Source: Nocardia coubleae NBRC 108252 (GTDB lineage Bacteria > Actinomycetota > Actinomycetes > Mycobacteriales > Mycobacteriaceae). Taken from it: a DNA stretch of 64,000 bases. The notes below the pieces were generated by a model. It did not search any database and had not been told where the DNA came from. It saw only the letters and a list, made by a program, of their open reading frames with translations. Of the stretch, positions 33,810 through 42,069 are shown piece after piece. The first letter of the stretch is position 1. Each line of letters begins with the position of its first letter. A program made the position numbers and the translations under genes. The DNA is taken from the NCBI RefSeq assembly GCF_001612805.1, contig NZ_BDBD01000029.1:62001-126000 (forward strand). Reading direction: 5' to 3'.

Positions 33810-34427
33810 TCACTGCGGGGTGAGGTTCTCCAGCACGACTTCGGCCACCGCCTTCATGGTGGTGCGCCGATCCATCGCCGTGCGCTGAATCCATTTGAAC
33901 GCCTGGGGTTCGGTCAAACCCTGGGTCTGCATGAGCACACCCTTGGCGCGCTCGACCAGTTTGCGGGTCTCGAGCCGATCGGACAGATTCGCGACTTCTG
34001 TTTCCAGCGCGGAGATTTCGTGAAAGCGGCTGGCCGCGAGTTCGATCGCGGGCACCAGATCCGACTTGGTGAACGGCTTCACCAGATACGCCATCGCGCC
34101 GGCGTCACGCGCCCGCTCGACCAGGTCGCGCTGACTGAACGCGGTCAGGATCACCACGGGCGCAACACGTTTCGTCGCGATCTCGGCGGCGGCATCGATG
34201 CCGTCGCGGCGCGGCATCTTCACGTCCATGATCACCAGATCGGGGCGCAGCTGCTCGGCCAGCTCGACGGCCTGCTGACCGTCACCGGCCTCGCCGACGA
34301 CGTCGTAGCCCTCTTCTTTGAGCATTTCCACGAGGTCCATGCGGATGAGGGCCTCGTCCTCGGCCACGACAACGCGCTTGGCCACCACGTCACCCGCGGC
34401 GCCAGCGCCTGCTGCATTCGTGCTCAT
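33810..34427 (-). CDS. pdtaR: ANTAR-domain response regulator PdtaR
   Basis: A 205-residue response regulator. The receiver domain (residues 18-135) has the phospho-acceptor Asp in VIMDVKMPRRDG and the conserved Lys in YLVKPFTKSD. A coiled linker leads to the C-terminal ANTAR RNA-binding domain (LVERAKGVLMQTQGLTEPQA). ANTAR proteins bind paired hairpins in mRNA to block termination. The mycobacterial homologue PdtaR lies in the same chromosomal context and is phosphorylated by PdtaS. The frame is open well upstream, but ATG 34427 fits the family. Confidence 0.94.
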   Translation of the reverse strand: MSTNAAGAGAAGDVVAKRVVVAEDEALIRMDLVEMLKEEGYDVVGEAGDGQQAVELAEQLRPDLVIMDVKMPRRDGIDAAAEIATKRVAPVVILTAFSQRDLVERARDAGAMAYLVKPFTKSDLVPAIELAASRFHEISALETEVANLSDRLETRKLVERAKGVLMQTQGLTEPQAFKWIQRTAMDRRTTMKAVAEVVLENLTPQ

Positions 34428-34593
34428 AGGTTCGACCCCTCTGGATTCCGACTGCCGATGTCGAGAGTACCTATCGCGTCCACTTCCGAATGCGTGGAGC
34501 TGCCGGAACCGCGGGTGACACGTGTGCGAGGTCATCGCGTGCCCCGCGACAGATACTCCCCCGCGGAGCGCGGCCGATGCCGCGCTTCCGCCG

Positions 34594-34680
34594 TGGTGCC
34601 GAGTGTGGGACTCGAACCCACACGTCCTTTCGGACAACGGTTTTTGAGACCGTCGCGTCTGCCAGTTCCGCCAACCCGGC
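34594..34680 (-). tRNA. tRNA-Leu (anticodon CAA)
   Basis: Read on the minus strand. A 7-bp acceptor stem (GCCGGGT with ACTCGGC, one G-U pair), a D arm with GGCGGAACTGGCAGAC, an anticodon stem ACGGT/ACCGT around loop CTCAAAA, a long variable arm TCCGAAAGGA and a T arm with GGTTCGAGTCC are all present. The long variable arm and CAA anticodon identify tRNA-Leu reading UUG. CCA is encoded (34596-34594). A TATAGT box lies 11 bases upstream. Confidence 0.96.
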
Positions 34681-35014
34681 GCACCGCGGTCACTATAGCG
34701 TCCCGGCACGCCCGGAAGCGAACCGGGCCTCGCCCCCGGGCGGCCCCCGGCCCGCCGCGCGGGTTCGCGGCAATGACCGGCCGATCGGAATTTATTTCCG
34801 AATCGAATTATCACGGTCCGGAACCAGTGATGATCGACACATCTGGAACGAAGGTTTACCACCCCGATCACACGGGTATCACGGTCACACACAACGGATT
34901 TCGCGTCGCAATGAATGTACGGAATTCAACCGAAAGGTGAATAAATAGCAGCACGCTTGTGATGGTTACAATTCTGGCCTACTGCACGACAATGACCGGG
35001 ATTACGGTATCGGT
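34681..35014. other. Intergenic region, AT-rich in its right half
   Basis: The left end holds the tRNA-Leu promoter (TATAGT on the minus strand at 34697-34692). From about 34780 to 35000 the GC content falls well below its surroundings. It contains an inverted repeat TCGGAA/TTCCGA (34785-34801, 5-base spacer) and a TACGGT box (35003-35008), 6 bases before the phosphatase gene. A 55-codon plus-strand frame from ATG 34774 exists but has no recognisable product, and I do not call it. Confidence 0.5.
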
Positions 35015-35632
35015 ATGCACGTGCTGTTCGTCTGCAACTCCAATGTCTGCCGCTCGGTGATCGCCGAACGGCTCACCCGGGCATTCGCGGCGCACAACGG
35101 ACTGCCAGGCCTCACCGCCGAAAGCGCGGGAACCCGTGCCCTCGTCGGTTTTCCGGCCGAACCGCTCGCGGCGGAGACGATCGCCGGGCTCGGTGGCGAC
35201 ACCACCGGATTCAAGGCCCGCAAACTCAAGCCCGAAATGGTCGATCGCGCCGATCTGGTGCTCACCATGACCGAGGCATTACGCGACCAGGTGGCCGAAC
35301 TGGCCTTCGGCGCCGCACCGCGCACGTTCACCCTCATCGAGGCGCACCGTATCGCCAAGGTCACCGGCGCGAAATCCATTGCCGCACTGCACCGCGCCCG
35401 CAACGACCTCGCCTATGTGGGCCGGGAGAACATCGCGGACCCGATCGGATTGTCCGCCGAGGCCTTCGTCGAGGTCGGCGACCGCATCGCCGAGGTACTC
35501 TTCCCCCTGCTGAGCGCACTCGCACCGCACGAGCAGACCAAACTCAGCGAGGACGAACGACCGGGACTGGTGATCGAGCCCGGTGGTGCACGCCCGCTCG
35601 CGGCCTTCCTCGCCGCGCAACGCAGGAGATGA
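35015..35632 (+). CDS. Low-molecular-weight protein tyrosine phosphatase-like protein
   Basis: A 205-residue cytosolic protein of the LMW-PTP/arsenate reductase fold. The P-loop CNSNVCRS at residues 7-14 keeps the CX5RS signature. A general-acid Asp is present in IADPIGLSAEAF. Family members dephosphorylate Tyr-phosphoproteins. The C-terminal 30-40 residues exceed the usual 160-residue size. ATG 35015 lies 6 bases after a TACGGT box, so it is probably leaderless. It is divergent from the tRNA-Leu gene. Confidence 0.82.
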   Translation: MHVLFVCNSNVCRSVIAERLTRAFAAHNGLPGLTAESAGTRALVGFPAEPLAAETIAGLGGDTTGFKARKLKPEMVDRADLVLTMTEALRDQVAELAFGAAPRTFTLIEAHRIAKVTGAKSIAALHRARNDLAYVGRENIADPIGLSAEAFVEVGDRIAEVLFPLLSALAPHEQTKLSEDERPGLVIEPGGARPLAAFLAAQRRR

Positions 35633-35721
35633 AGGTCTGTTCGCGAGAGCGGACACCGATTACACTTCGGCGCGGACGTGGAAGTTTCCCATGCTGGTTC
35701 GACACACGACAGGACTCGGAC

Positions 35722-36126
35722 ATGCCGAAACGCATTTCGGATGTTTCTCTCCATGTGTATGTGACCCCGGACGTCCTCGACCGCATCGTCGCCGATATCC
35801 GAGGCGTCCTCGCCGACCACATCCAGGACCGCGACGTCTTCGCCTGGCGCTTCACCCTCCCGGTCGACGCCACCGACACCGTCCACCAGGACCTCGAAAA
35901 CCAATGGCGCGCAAGCCATCCCGAGCACCAGCCGCAGACCGAGGCGACCTTCGAGATCGCGCTGAGCCTGGTCGGTGAACCCACCGACCTCAGCGACGAT
36001 GACATGGCCGACCTCGAATCCGGGCTGGCGCTCGCCGTGTACGGCGCGGACCAGACGGTGCCGTTCACACTGCGTGCTCATCAGCGCAGCGACGTCGAGT
36101 TCGAACCCGACGTCGAGCGCCTCTGA
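35722..36126 (+). CDS. Hypothetical protein, acidic
   Basis: A 134-residue acidic protein that I do not recognise. It begins MPKRISDVSLHVYVTPDVLD and continues with a mixed alpha/beta pattern and many Asp/Glu residues; no signal peptide or membrane segment. The open frame extends upstream to 35629, overlapping the phosphatase stop, but ATG 35722 has an AGGA about 9 bases before it. It may be co-transcribed with the phosphatase gene 90 bases upstream. Confidence 0.6.
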   Translation: MPKRISDVSLHVYVTPDVLDRIVADIRGVLADHIQDRDVFAWRFTLPVDATDTVHQDLENQWRASHPEHQPQTEATFEIALSLVGEPTDLSDDDMADLESGLALAVYGADQTVPFTLRAHQRSDVEFEPDVERL

Positions 36127-36136
36127 AATACCTGCC

Positions 36137-37039
36137 TCAGCGCGCGGGGAAGTGGCGGATGACGCCCTCTTGCACCGTGGTGGCGAGCAATTCGCCACTG
36201 CGCGAATAGAACCGGCCCGTCGCCAGCCCACGCGAACCCGCTGCCACCGGCGACTCGGTGGCATACAGCGACCAGTCGTCGAACCGGAACGGGCGATGGA
36301 ACCAGATCGAATGATTCACCGTCGCCGCGAGAATCCGGTCCAGCCCCCACGACAAACCGTGCGTGGTGATGATCGAATCGAGCACCGTGGTGTCCGACGA
36401 ATAGCCGAGCGCCGCCACGTGCAGCAGCGGGTCGTCGGGCAGGGAACCGTCGGTGCGCATCCACACCCGGTTGTGGTTGAGCTTGGCGCCGGTGCCCTTG
36501 AGAATCCACGCCGGATCGTTGGTGTAGCGCATATCGATCGGGTGCGGGGCGTTGATGAACATCTCGAGCTTGTCCTCGAACCCCGCGAAATGCTCCTCGA
36601 TCCGTGGTAACGACTCCGGATCGGGCACCACGGGCGCGTCGTGAGCGTGCTCGAGGCCCTTGCCCCAGTCCTGGAACGCGGCCAGCATGACGAACAGCTC
36701 CTGGCCGTCCTGGCTGGCGGTCACCGTCCGGTTGGCCAGCGCGCGCCCGTCGCGATGCCGCTGCACGTGGTACTCGATCGGCTTCTTCACGTCGCCGCCG
36801 CGCACGAAATGCGCGTTGATCGCGTGCAGCGGGCGATCACCCGCGGTACGGCCCGCGGCGACGATCGCCTGGGAGACGAGCTGACCACCGAAGGTGCGGC
36901 TCCACACCTTCTCCGGATGGTTGCCCAGGTAGACGTCTTCGCTGATCTGCTCCAGGTCGAGCAGGTCGAGCAGCACCCGCAGGTCGGATGACGGCTCGCC
37001 CGGCCCGATGTCGATCATCTCGTCTACCGAACTACTCAC
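36137..37039 (-). CDS. tesB: Acyl-CoA thioesterase II
   Basis: A 300-residue double hot-dog thioesterase that hydrolyses acyl-CoA. It has the first-domain segment VWSRTFGGQLVSQAIVAAGR and HAINAHFVRGGD. The second-domain catalytic region includes LDSIITTHGLSWGLDRIL, IWFHRPFRFDDW and GLATGRFYSRSGELLATTVQ. It starts at GTG 37039, 2 bases after the pyk stop, so pyk and tesB form an operon, as in mycobacteria. Confidence 0.94.
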   Translation of the reverse strand: MSSSVDEMIDIGPGEPSSDLRVLLDLLDLEQISEDVYLGNHPEKVWSRTFGGQLVSQAIVAAGRTAGDRPLHAINAHFVRGGDVKKPIEYHVQRHRDGRALANRTVTASQDGQELFVMLAAFQDWGKGLEHAHDAPVVPDPESLPRIEEHFAGFEDKLEMFINAPHPIDMRYTNDPAWILKGTGAKLNHNRVWMRTDGSLPDDPLLHVAALGYSSDTTVLDSIITTHGLSWGLDRILAATVNHSIWFHRPFRFDDWSLYATESPVAAGSRGLATGRFYSRSGELLATTVQEGVIRHFPAR

Positions 37040-37041
37040 TG

Positions 37042-38460
37042 CTAATGGTCCTCTTCGCCGATGCGGTGCACGTGGATCAGGTTGGTGGAACCGACGGTAC
37101 CCGGCGGGGAGCCGGCCACGATGACGACCAGGTCGCCCTTGCGGTAGCGATCCATCGACAGCAACGCCTGATCCACCTGGTGGATCATCGCATCCGTGCT
37201 GTCGACCATGGGCACGATGAAGGTTTCGGTGCCCCAGGTGAGCGTCAGCTGACTGCGCACCTCCGGCAGCGGGGTGAACGCGAGCAGCGGCAGCGGGGTG
37301 TGCAGGCGGGCGAGGCGGCGCACGGTGTCACCGGACTGGGTGAACGCGACGAGGGCTCGCGCGTTGAGGCGCTCGCCGATGTCGCGCGCGGCGTAGGAGA
37401 TCACGCCGCGCTTGGTGCGCGGCACGTGGGTCAGCGGTGGCACCCGCGACGTCTCGGACTCCACGGCGGTGACGATGCGGGCCATGGTGCGTACCGCGTC
37501 GATCGGCCAGGCGCCGACCGAGGTCTCCCCCGACAGCATCACCGCGTCGGCACCGTCGAGCACCGCGTTCGCGACGTCGGAGGCCTCCGCGCGGGTGGGG
37601 CGGGAGTTCTCGATCATCGATTCGAGCATCTGGGTGGCGACGATGACCGGCTTGGCGTTCTCGCGGGCCATCTGGATCGCGCGCTTCTGCACCAGCGGCA
37701 CCTGCTCGAGCGGCAACTCGACACCGAGGTCGCCACGCGCGACCATCACCGCGTCGAAGGCGAGCACGATGGCCTCGAGGTTCTCGATCGCCTCCGGCTT
37801 CTCCAGCTTGGCGATCACCGGCACCCGGCGCCCGACCCGGTCCATGATCTCGTGCACGAGTTCGATATCGGACGGCGAGCGCACGAACGACAGCGCGATG
37901 AAGTCGACGCCGAGCTTCAGCGCGAACTCGAGGTCCTCGATGTCCTTGCCGGACAGGGCGGGCACCGACACGTTCATGCCGGGTAGCGAAAGCCCCTTGT
38001 TGTTGCTCACCGGGCCGCCCTCGGTGACCCGGCAGACGACATCGTTGCCCTCGATGGCCTCGACCGTCAGACCGACCTTGCCGTCGTCCACCAGCAGGCG
38101 GTCACCAGCCTTGGCGTCCTGAGCGAGTTCCTTGTAGGTGGTGGAGACGCGGTCGTGGGAGCCGTCGACATCGTCGACGGTCACGCGCACCTGCTCACCG
38201 GTCGCCCAGTGGGTCTTGCCCTCGGTGAAGCGGCCGAGGCGGATCTTGGGGCCCTGCAGATCGGCGAGGATGCCGACCGCGCGACCGGTCTCGTCGGAGG
38301 CCGCACGGACCATCTTGTAGTTGTCGGCGTGGTCGGCGTGCTCGCCGTGGCTGAAGTTCAGCCGGGCTACATCCATGCCGCTTTCGACGAGCTCACGAAT
38401 TCGGTCCTGGGAGGCAGTGGCCGGCCCGAGGGTGCACACAATCTTCGTTCGTCGCATCAC
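37042..38460 (-). CDS. pyk: Pyruvate kinase
   Basis: Pyruvate kinase converts phosphoenolpyruvate and ADP to pyruvate and ATP in glycolysis. The 472-residue product has KIVCTLGPA at the N-terminus, VARLNFSHG, the active-site Lys/Glu/Asp region VIAKLEKPEAIENLE and VMVARGDLGVELPLEQVP, and the C-terminal allosteric domain. Either GTG 38460 or ATG 38457 may be the start; a TAGGCT box (38472-38467) lies 6 bases before the GTG, suggesting a leaderless mRNA. It is followed by tesB in the same operon. Confidence 0.96.
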   Translation of the reverse strand: MMRRTKIVCTLGPATASQDRIRELVESGMDVARLNFSHGEHADHADNYKMVRAASDETGRAVGILADLQGPKIRLGRFTEGKTHWATGEQVRVTVDDVDGSHDRVSTTYKELAQDAKAGDRLLVDDGKVGLTVEAIEGNDVVCRVTEGGPVSNNKGLSLPGMNVSVPALSGKDIEDLEFALKLGVDFIALSFVRSPSDIELVHEIMDRVGRRVPVIAKLEKPEAIENLEAIVLAFDAVMVARGDLGVELPLEQVPLVQKRAIQMARENAKPVIVATQMLESMIENSRPTRAEASDVANAVLDGADAVMLSGETSVGAWPIDAVRTMARIVTAVESETSRVPPLTHVPRTKRGVISYAARDIGERLNARALVAFTQSGDTVRRLARLHTPLPLLAFTPLPEVRSQLTLTWGTETFIVPMVDSTDAMIHQVDQALLSMDRYRKGDLVVIVAGSPPGTVGSTNLIHVHRIGEEDH

Positions 38461-38550
38461 GCCCCTAGCCTAGTACTCGGGGAGCGCCCAGTCTTTTCGC
38501 CTGCCGCGACGCACCCCGAGTTCCCTTCGTGTTCACCGAAAGAGCTCTGG

Positions 38551-39222
38551 CTACCGAACAGCGACGTGGCGCGAGAGCCGGGTTTCCAGGCGGGTCTGGG
38601 CGAAGCCGAGGACCAGGCAGATGGCCCAGTAGTAGAGGGCCGCGACGCCGTAGAGGGCGAAGAAGTCGAAGGTGGGGGCGGCGGCGAGCTGGGCGGTGCG
38701 CAGCAGTTCGGTGACCAGGATGGTCGAGGCCAGTGAGGTGTCCTTCACCAGCGAGATCAGGGTGTTGGACAGCGGGGGAACCGCGATCCGGGCGGCCTGC
38801 GGGAACACGACGTACCACAGTGTTTGCACATACGTCATGCCCAGCGATTCGGACGCCTCCCACTGACCGTGGGCCACGCTCATGATCGAGGAGCGAACCA
38901 CCTCGGCGGCGTAACCGCCCACATTCAGGCTGAACGCGATCACCGCCGCCGGGAACGGATCGATGACGACGCCGAACTGTGGCAGCGCGTAGAACACGAT
39001 GAACAGCTGAACCAGCAGCGGGGTGCCGCGAATGATCGAGATGTAGAAGCGGGCGGGCCACGACAGCACCCGCCGCGCCGACATCCTGGCCAGCGCGACA
39101 CCCACCGCGATGGCCAGACCGATGACGAAGCTGATCGCGGTGAGCGGCAACGTCATCGTGACCGTTGCCTCGAGCATCGGCCACAGGTTGCGCCGGATCA
39201 GCTCCCAGGTCGCCTGATCCAT
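38551..39222 (-). CDS. Amino-acid ABC transporter permease
   Basis: A 223-residue permease of the polar amino-acid/cystine family. It has five membrane segments, the motif IIRGTPLLVQLFIVFYALP, and the ATPase-contact loop WEASESLGMTYVQTLWYVVF. It follows its binding-protein gene by 3 bases. No ATPase gene is in this operon, unlike the complete system at 17730-20351, so a shared ATPase encoded elsewhere is required. Confidence 0.93.
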   Translation of the reverse strand: MDQATWELIRRNLWPMLEATVTMTLPLTAISFVIGLAIAVGVALARMSARRVLSWPARFYISIIRGTPLLVQLFIVFYALPQFGVVIDPFPAAVIAFSLNVGGYAAEVVRSSIMSVAHGQWEASESLGMTYVQTLWYVVFPQAARIAVPPLSNTLISLVKDTSLASTILVTELLRTAQLAAAPTFDFFALYGVAALYYWAICLVLGFAQTRLETRLSRHVAVR

Positions 39223-39225
39223 CCG

Positions 39226-39984
39226 CTACTTGCTGACGTCGGTGCCGAAGTACTTGTCCGACAGGCGGGCCAGGGTGCCGTCGGCGGCCAGCTCGGCGAG
39301 CGCCCGGTCGACATCGGCGACCAGCGCGGCGTCGTCCTTGCGGCCGGCGAAGGCCTGCTTGCTGACCTCGCCGGTCTTGGCGGCGATCTTGATACCGGTG
39401 TCAGCGGTCTTCTTGGTGTACTCGCCCACTGCGAGCGTGTCGTTGACGGTGGCGTCGACGCGACCCGCCTTCAGCAGCTGCACCGCCTGCACGAAGCCCT
39501 CGACTGCCTCGACCTTCGCGCCAGCGTCCTTGGCGACCTGGCTCCAGTTGCTGGTGGCCGACTGCGCGGTGGTCTTGCCCGCGAGCGAGGCCAGGCCGGT
39601 GATGTCGGTGTTGTCGGCGCGCGTGACGATCACGCCCTCGGAGGTGGTGTACGGCTGCGACAGCGAGTACTTCGCGGTGCGCTCGGGGTTGATCGTCACC
39701 TGGTTGGCGACCAGGTCGAAGCGCTTGGATTCCAGTCCGGCGAAGATCGAGTCCCACGGTGTCTGCACGAATTCGACGCGCTTGCCGAGTTTCTCGCCGA
39801 CCACGCGGGCGACCTCGACGTCGTATCCGGTGAGCTCGCCGTTCTCCTGGTAGCTGAACGGCGCGTAGGTGCCCTCGGTGCCCACCTTCAGCACATTCGG
39901 GTCGGACGCGGACGAGCAGGCCGACAGACCCGTCGCCGCGACGACGGCGAGTACGACGGCGGCAAGAACTTTGCGCACGGACAT
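39226..39984 (-). CDS. Amino-acid ABC transporter substrate-binding lipoprotein
   Basis: A 252-residue binding lipoprotein of family SBP_bac_3. The signal sequence ends in lipobox GLSAC. It has VGTEGTYAPFSYQENGELTG near the N-terminus, FAGLESKRFDLVANQVTINP in the centre and AVEGFVQAVQLLKAGRVDA. The pattern suggests cystine or another amino acid as ligand. The frame extends upstream to 40122, but ATG 39984 with AAAGG and a signal peptide is the real start. Confidence 0.92.
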   Translation of the reverse strand: MSVRKVLAAVVLAVVAATGLSACSSASDPNVLKVGTEGTYAPFSYQENGELTGYDVEVARVVGEKLGKRVEFVQTPWDSIFAGLESKRFDLVANQVTINPERTAKYSLSQPYTTSEGVIVTRADNTDITGLASLAGKTTAQSATSNWSQVAKDAGAKVEAVEGFVQAVQLLKAGRVDATVNDTLAVGEYTKKTADTGIKIAAKTGEVSKQAFAGRKDDAALVADVDRALAELAADGTLARLSDKYFGTDVSK

Positions 39985-40094
39985 CCCTTTCTCCGCTGCG
40001 CGCCGGAACACGCGCAGGCCAAGCGACGCTACGGCGCCGCGCACGACCGACACAGAGTATCGCTCATCGCGATCGGAATGGGGGCGGGGAAACA

Positions 40095-40128
40095 CGACGG
40101 GTGCCCTGCCGAGGCAGGACACCCGTCG
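40095..40128. terminator. Hairpin terminator
   Basis: A 9-bp stem (CGACGGGTG 40095-40103 with 40120-40128) continues with 5 more pairs after one mismatch. It lies just beyond the stop of the TM2 gene on the minus strand, upstream of the binding-protein gene. Confidence 0.75.
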
Positions 40129-40143
40129 GCGGCGCGTGCCGGA

Positions 40144-40665
40144 TCAGTCGCGCAGCGGGCGGCCCTGCGCGTCGGGCACCTTGCCGGTGAGCATCATGAT
40201 GCCGTCGATCAGCGGCCAGATGGCGCCGAGACCACAGGTCAGCCAGACCACGGCGATCTGGGCGATGCCGAGACCGGTGTAGCCGAGGTAGAAGCGGCCC
40301 ACACCGAAGCTGCCGAGGAAGATCTCGAGCAGACCGGCCATCAGCTTCTGCTTGTCCGAGAACGGAACCCCGTACATGTCCCGGCCGTAGGGGGCCTCCG
40401 GGTCGGCCGGGTTGTACCCCTGCGGCATGCCGTACGGCTGCGGCTGGCCGTAGCCCGGCTGCTGCTGGGCGTACGGGTCGGCGGGCTGACCGTACTGCGG
40501 CTGCGGCGCGCCGTACTGCGGCTGACCGTAACCGGGCTGCTGGGCGTACGGGTCCGACGGCTGCTGGCCGTAGGCCGGCTGACCGTACTGCTGGTGTGCG
40601 CCCGAATCGGGCTGCTTGCTCAGGTCAGGGCCGTATTGCGGATTGGGGTTGTAGGGGTCGGTCAC
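40144..40665 (-). CDS. TM2-domain membrane protein with Q/Y/P-rich N-terminus
   Basis: A 173-residue protein. The first 95 residues are low complexity, with repeated YGQP-like units rich in Gln, Tyr, Pro and Gly. The C-terminal TM2 domain has two membrane helices with the family motif GSFGVGRFYLGYTGLGIAQI and a final GLGAIWPLIDGIMML. The function of bacterial TM2 proteins is unknown. Small membrane proteins occupy the same position between lgt and pyk in mycobacteria. It is bounded on both sides by hairpins. Confidence 0.88.
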   Translation of the reverse strand: MTDPYNPNPQYGPDLSKQPDSGAHQQYGQPAYGQQPSDPYAQQPGYGQPQYGAPQPQYGQPADPYAQQQPGYGQPQPYGMPQGYNPADPEAPYGRDMYGVPFSDKQKLMAGLLEIFLGSFGVGRFYLGYTGLGIAQIAVVWLTCGLGAIWPLIDGIMMLTGKVPDAQGRPLRD

Positions 40666-40834
40666 TCATGTCCTCCATCATTCGTGCGGGTACCCGTCGT
40701 GGCCCCCGGCCATATGGTGATCGGCCGAACGGCGGTGCGCCCGCGACGATCACGGTCATTGTGGCCGGTACCACCGGCCGTTGTCTTCTCGGGTGCCTCG
40801 TCGTCACGAGCACGCAGCACTCACGGGAATATCG

Positions 40835-40869
40835 CGACGGGTGTTCGTCGTGTTGACGAACACCCGTCG
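40835..40869. terminator. Hairpin terminator of lgt
   Basis: A perfect 15-bp stem (40835-40849 with 40855-40869) with a 5-base loop lies 22 bases beyond the lgt stop. Its outer arm CGACGGGTG is identical to that of the terminator at 40095. Confidence 0.85.
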
Positions 40870-40891
40870 ATCAGTTCGGTTTCTCGAGAGA

Positions 40892-41986
40892 TCAGGCCTT
40901 CTTCGCGTCCGATTTCGTCGGCTCGCCTACCTCGTCGGCCTCGGTGGTGGACTCTTTCTCGGTGGCAGCAGCGTTCTCGGCCGGTTCGGTGGTGGTAACG
41001 GCCGAATCATTCTGCTCCGCTGCGGAATCCGCCTTCTTCGCGAGGTCGACCTGTCCGCCGTCGGCGTTCTCGGCCGCACCGAGCGCGCGCAGTTTCGACA
41101 GCTGCCACGGCCACGGGCGCGGCGCCGCGCCGGGCTGCAGCAGGGCCGGGTCCTCGCGGCCCTTGGTCGCCAGCGCGAAGTAGGCCATGGCGCCGAGGAA
41201 GACGAGCGCGGAGGTGAAGGAGTTGACCCGGATGCCGAGCACGTGGGTCGCCTCGTCGCTGCGCATCAGCTCGACGAAGAACCGGCCGAAGCTGTATCCG
41301 GCGACGTAGAGCGCGAACAGACGGCCGTGCCCGATCCGGTAGCGCTTGTCGATCTGCACGAGCAGCACGACGACGAGCAGGTTCCAGACCATCTCGTAGA
41401 GGAACGTCGGGTGGACCACCTCGAGCACCTGCCCGGTGGACACCCCGTTCATCATGTCGCGCGCGCCGGTCTCGGTGTCGTAGCGGGCGTAGATCTCGAG
41501 ACCCCACGGCACCTCGGTGGTGCGGCCGTAGAGTTCCTGGTTGAAGTAGTTGCCGAGCCGGCCGATGGCCTGGGCGAGCAGCACGGCCGGGGCGATGGCA
41601 TCGCCGAGCGCAGGCAGCGGGATCTTGTAGATGCGGCAGGCGATCCAGGCGCCGATGCCACCGAAGAACACCGCACCCCAGATGCCGAGCCCGCCCTGCC
41701 AGATATAGAGCGCCTCGACGGGGTTCTTGTCCGGCCCGAAGTATTTGTGCCAGTCGGTGGCCACGTGGTAGATCCGCCCGCCGACCAGTCCGAACGGCAC
41801 CGCGAACATGGCCACATCGAGCACCGCCCCGGCCTGCCCACCACGCTGCTGCCACCGGCGTTCACCCCACCAGATGGCGACGATGATGCCGAGGATGATG
41901 CACAGCGCGTACGCCCGCAACGGAAAGGGCCCGAGCTGCCAGACACCCTGCGGCGGACTCGGGATATAGGCCAGGACTGAGTTCAC
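40892..41986 (-). CDS. lgt: Prolipoprotein diacylglyceryl transferase
   Basis: Lgt moves diacylglycerol from phosphatidylglycerol onto the lipobox Cys of prolipoproteins in the inner membrane. There are about seven membrane segments, the signature RLGNYFNQELYG, the conserved HPTFLYEMVWN and RIYHVATDW. A hydrophilic Lys/Glu/Ala-rich tail of about 80 residues is typical of mycobacterial and nocardial Lgt. GTG 41995 is in frame, but a TAACGT box (41999-41994) overlaps it and lies 7 bases before GTG 41986, so the latter is the probable leaderless start. It serves the several lipoproteins in this window. Confidence 0.95.
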   Translation of the reverse strand: MNSVLAYIPSPPQGVWQLGPFPLRAYALCIILGIIVAIWWGERRWQQRGGQAGAVLDVAMFAVPFGLVGGRIYHVATDWHKYFGPDKNPVEALYIWQGGLGIWGAVFFGGIGAWIACRIYKIPLPALGDAIAPAVLLAQAIGRLGNYFNQELYGRTTEVPWGLEIYARYDTETGARDMMNGVSTGQVLEVVHPTFLYEMVWNLLVVVLLVQIDKRYRIGHGRLFALYVAGYSFGRFFVELMRSDEATHVLGIRVNSFTSALVFLGAMAYFALATKGREDPALLQPGAAPRPWPWQLSKLRALGAAENADGGQVDLAKKADSAAEQNDSAVTTTEPAENAAATEKESTTEADEVGEPTKSDAKKA

Positions 41987-42069
41987 GGCCACCACGTTAG
42001 TGGAGAGGGAGGATTCGGGTCAGCCCGTCCCCTGGCGAGTGACCCGTGTCCCGGTGAAACCTGCTTCGG

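Noticed and set aside
34774..34941. A 55-codon plus-strand frame in the AT-rich region before the phosphatase gene
   Set aside because: No ribosome-binding site or recognisable product, and codon use unlike the surrounding genes; an overlapping frame is also open.
34594..35014. Possible genomic-island attachment site at the tRNA-Leu gene
   Set aside because: No integrase and no repeated tRNA 3' end within the window; flanking genes are conserved backbone genes.
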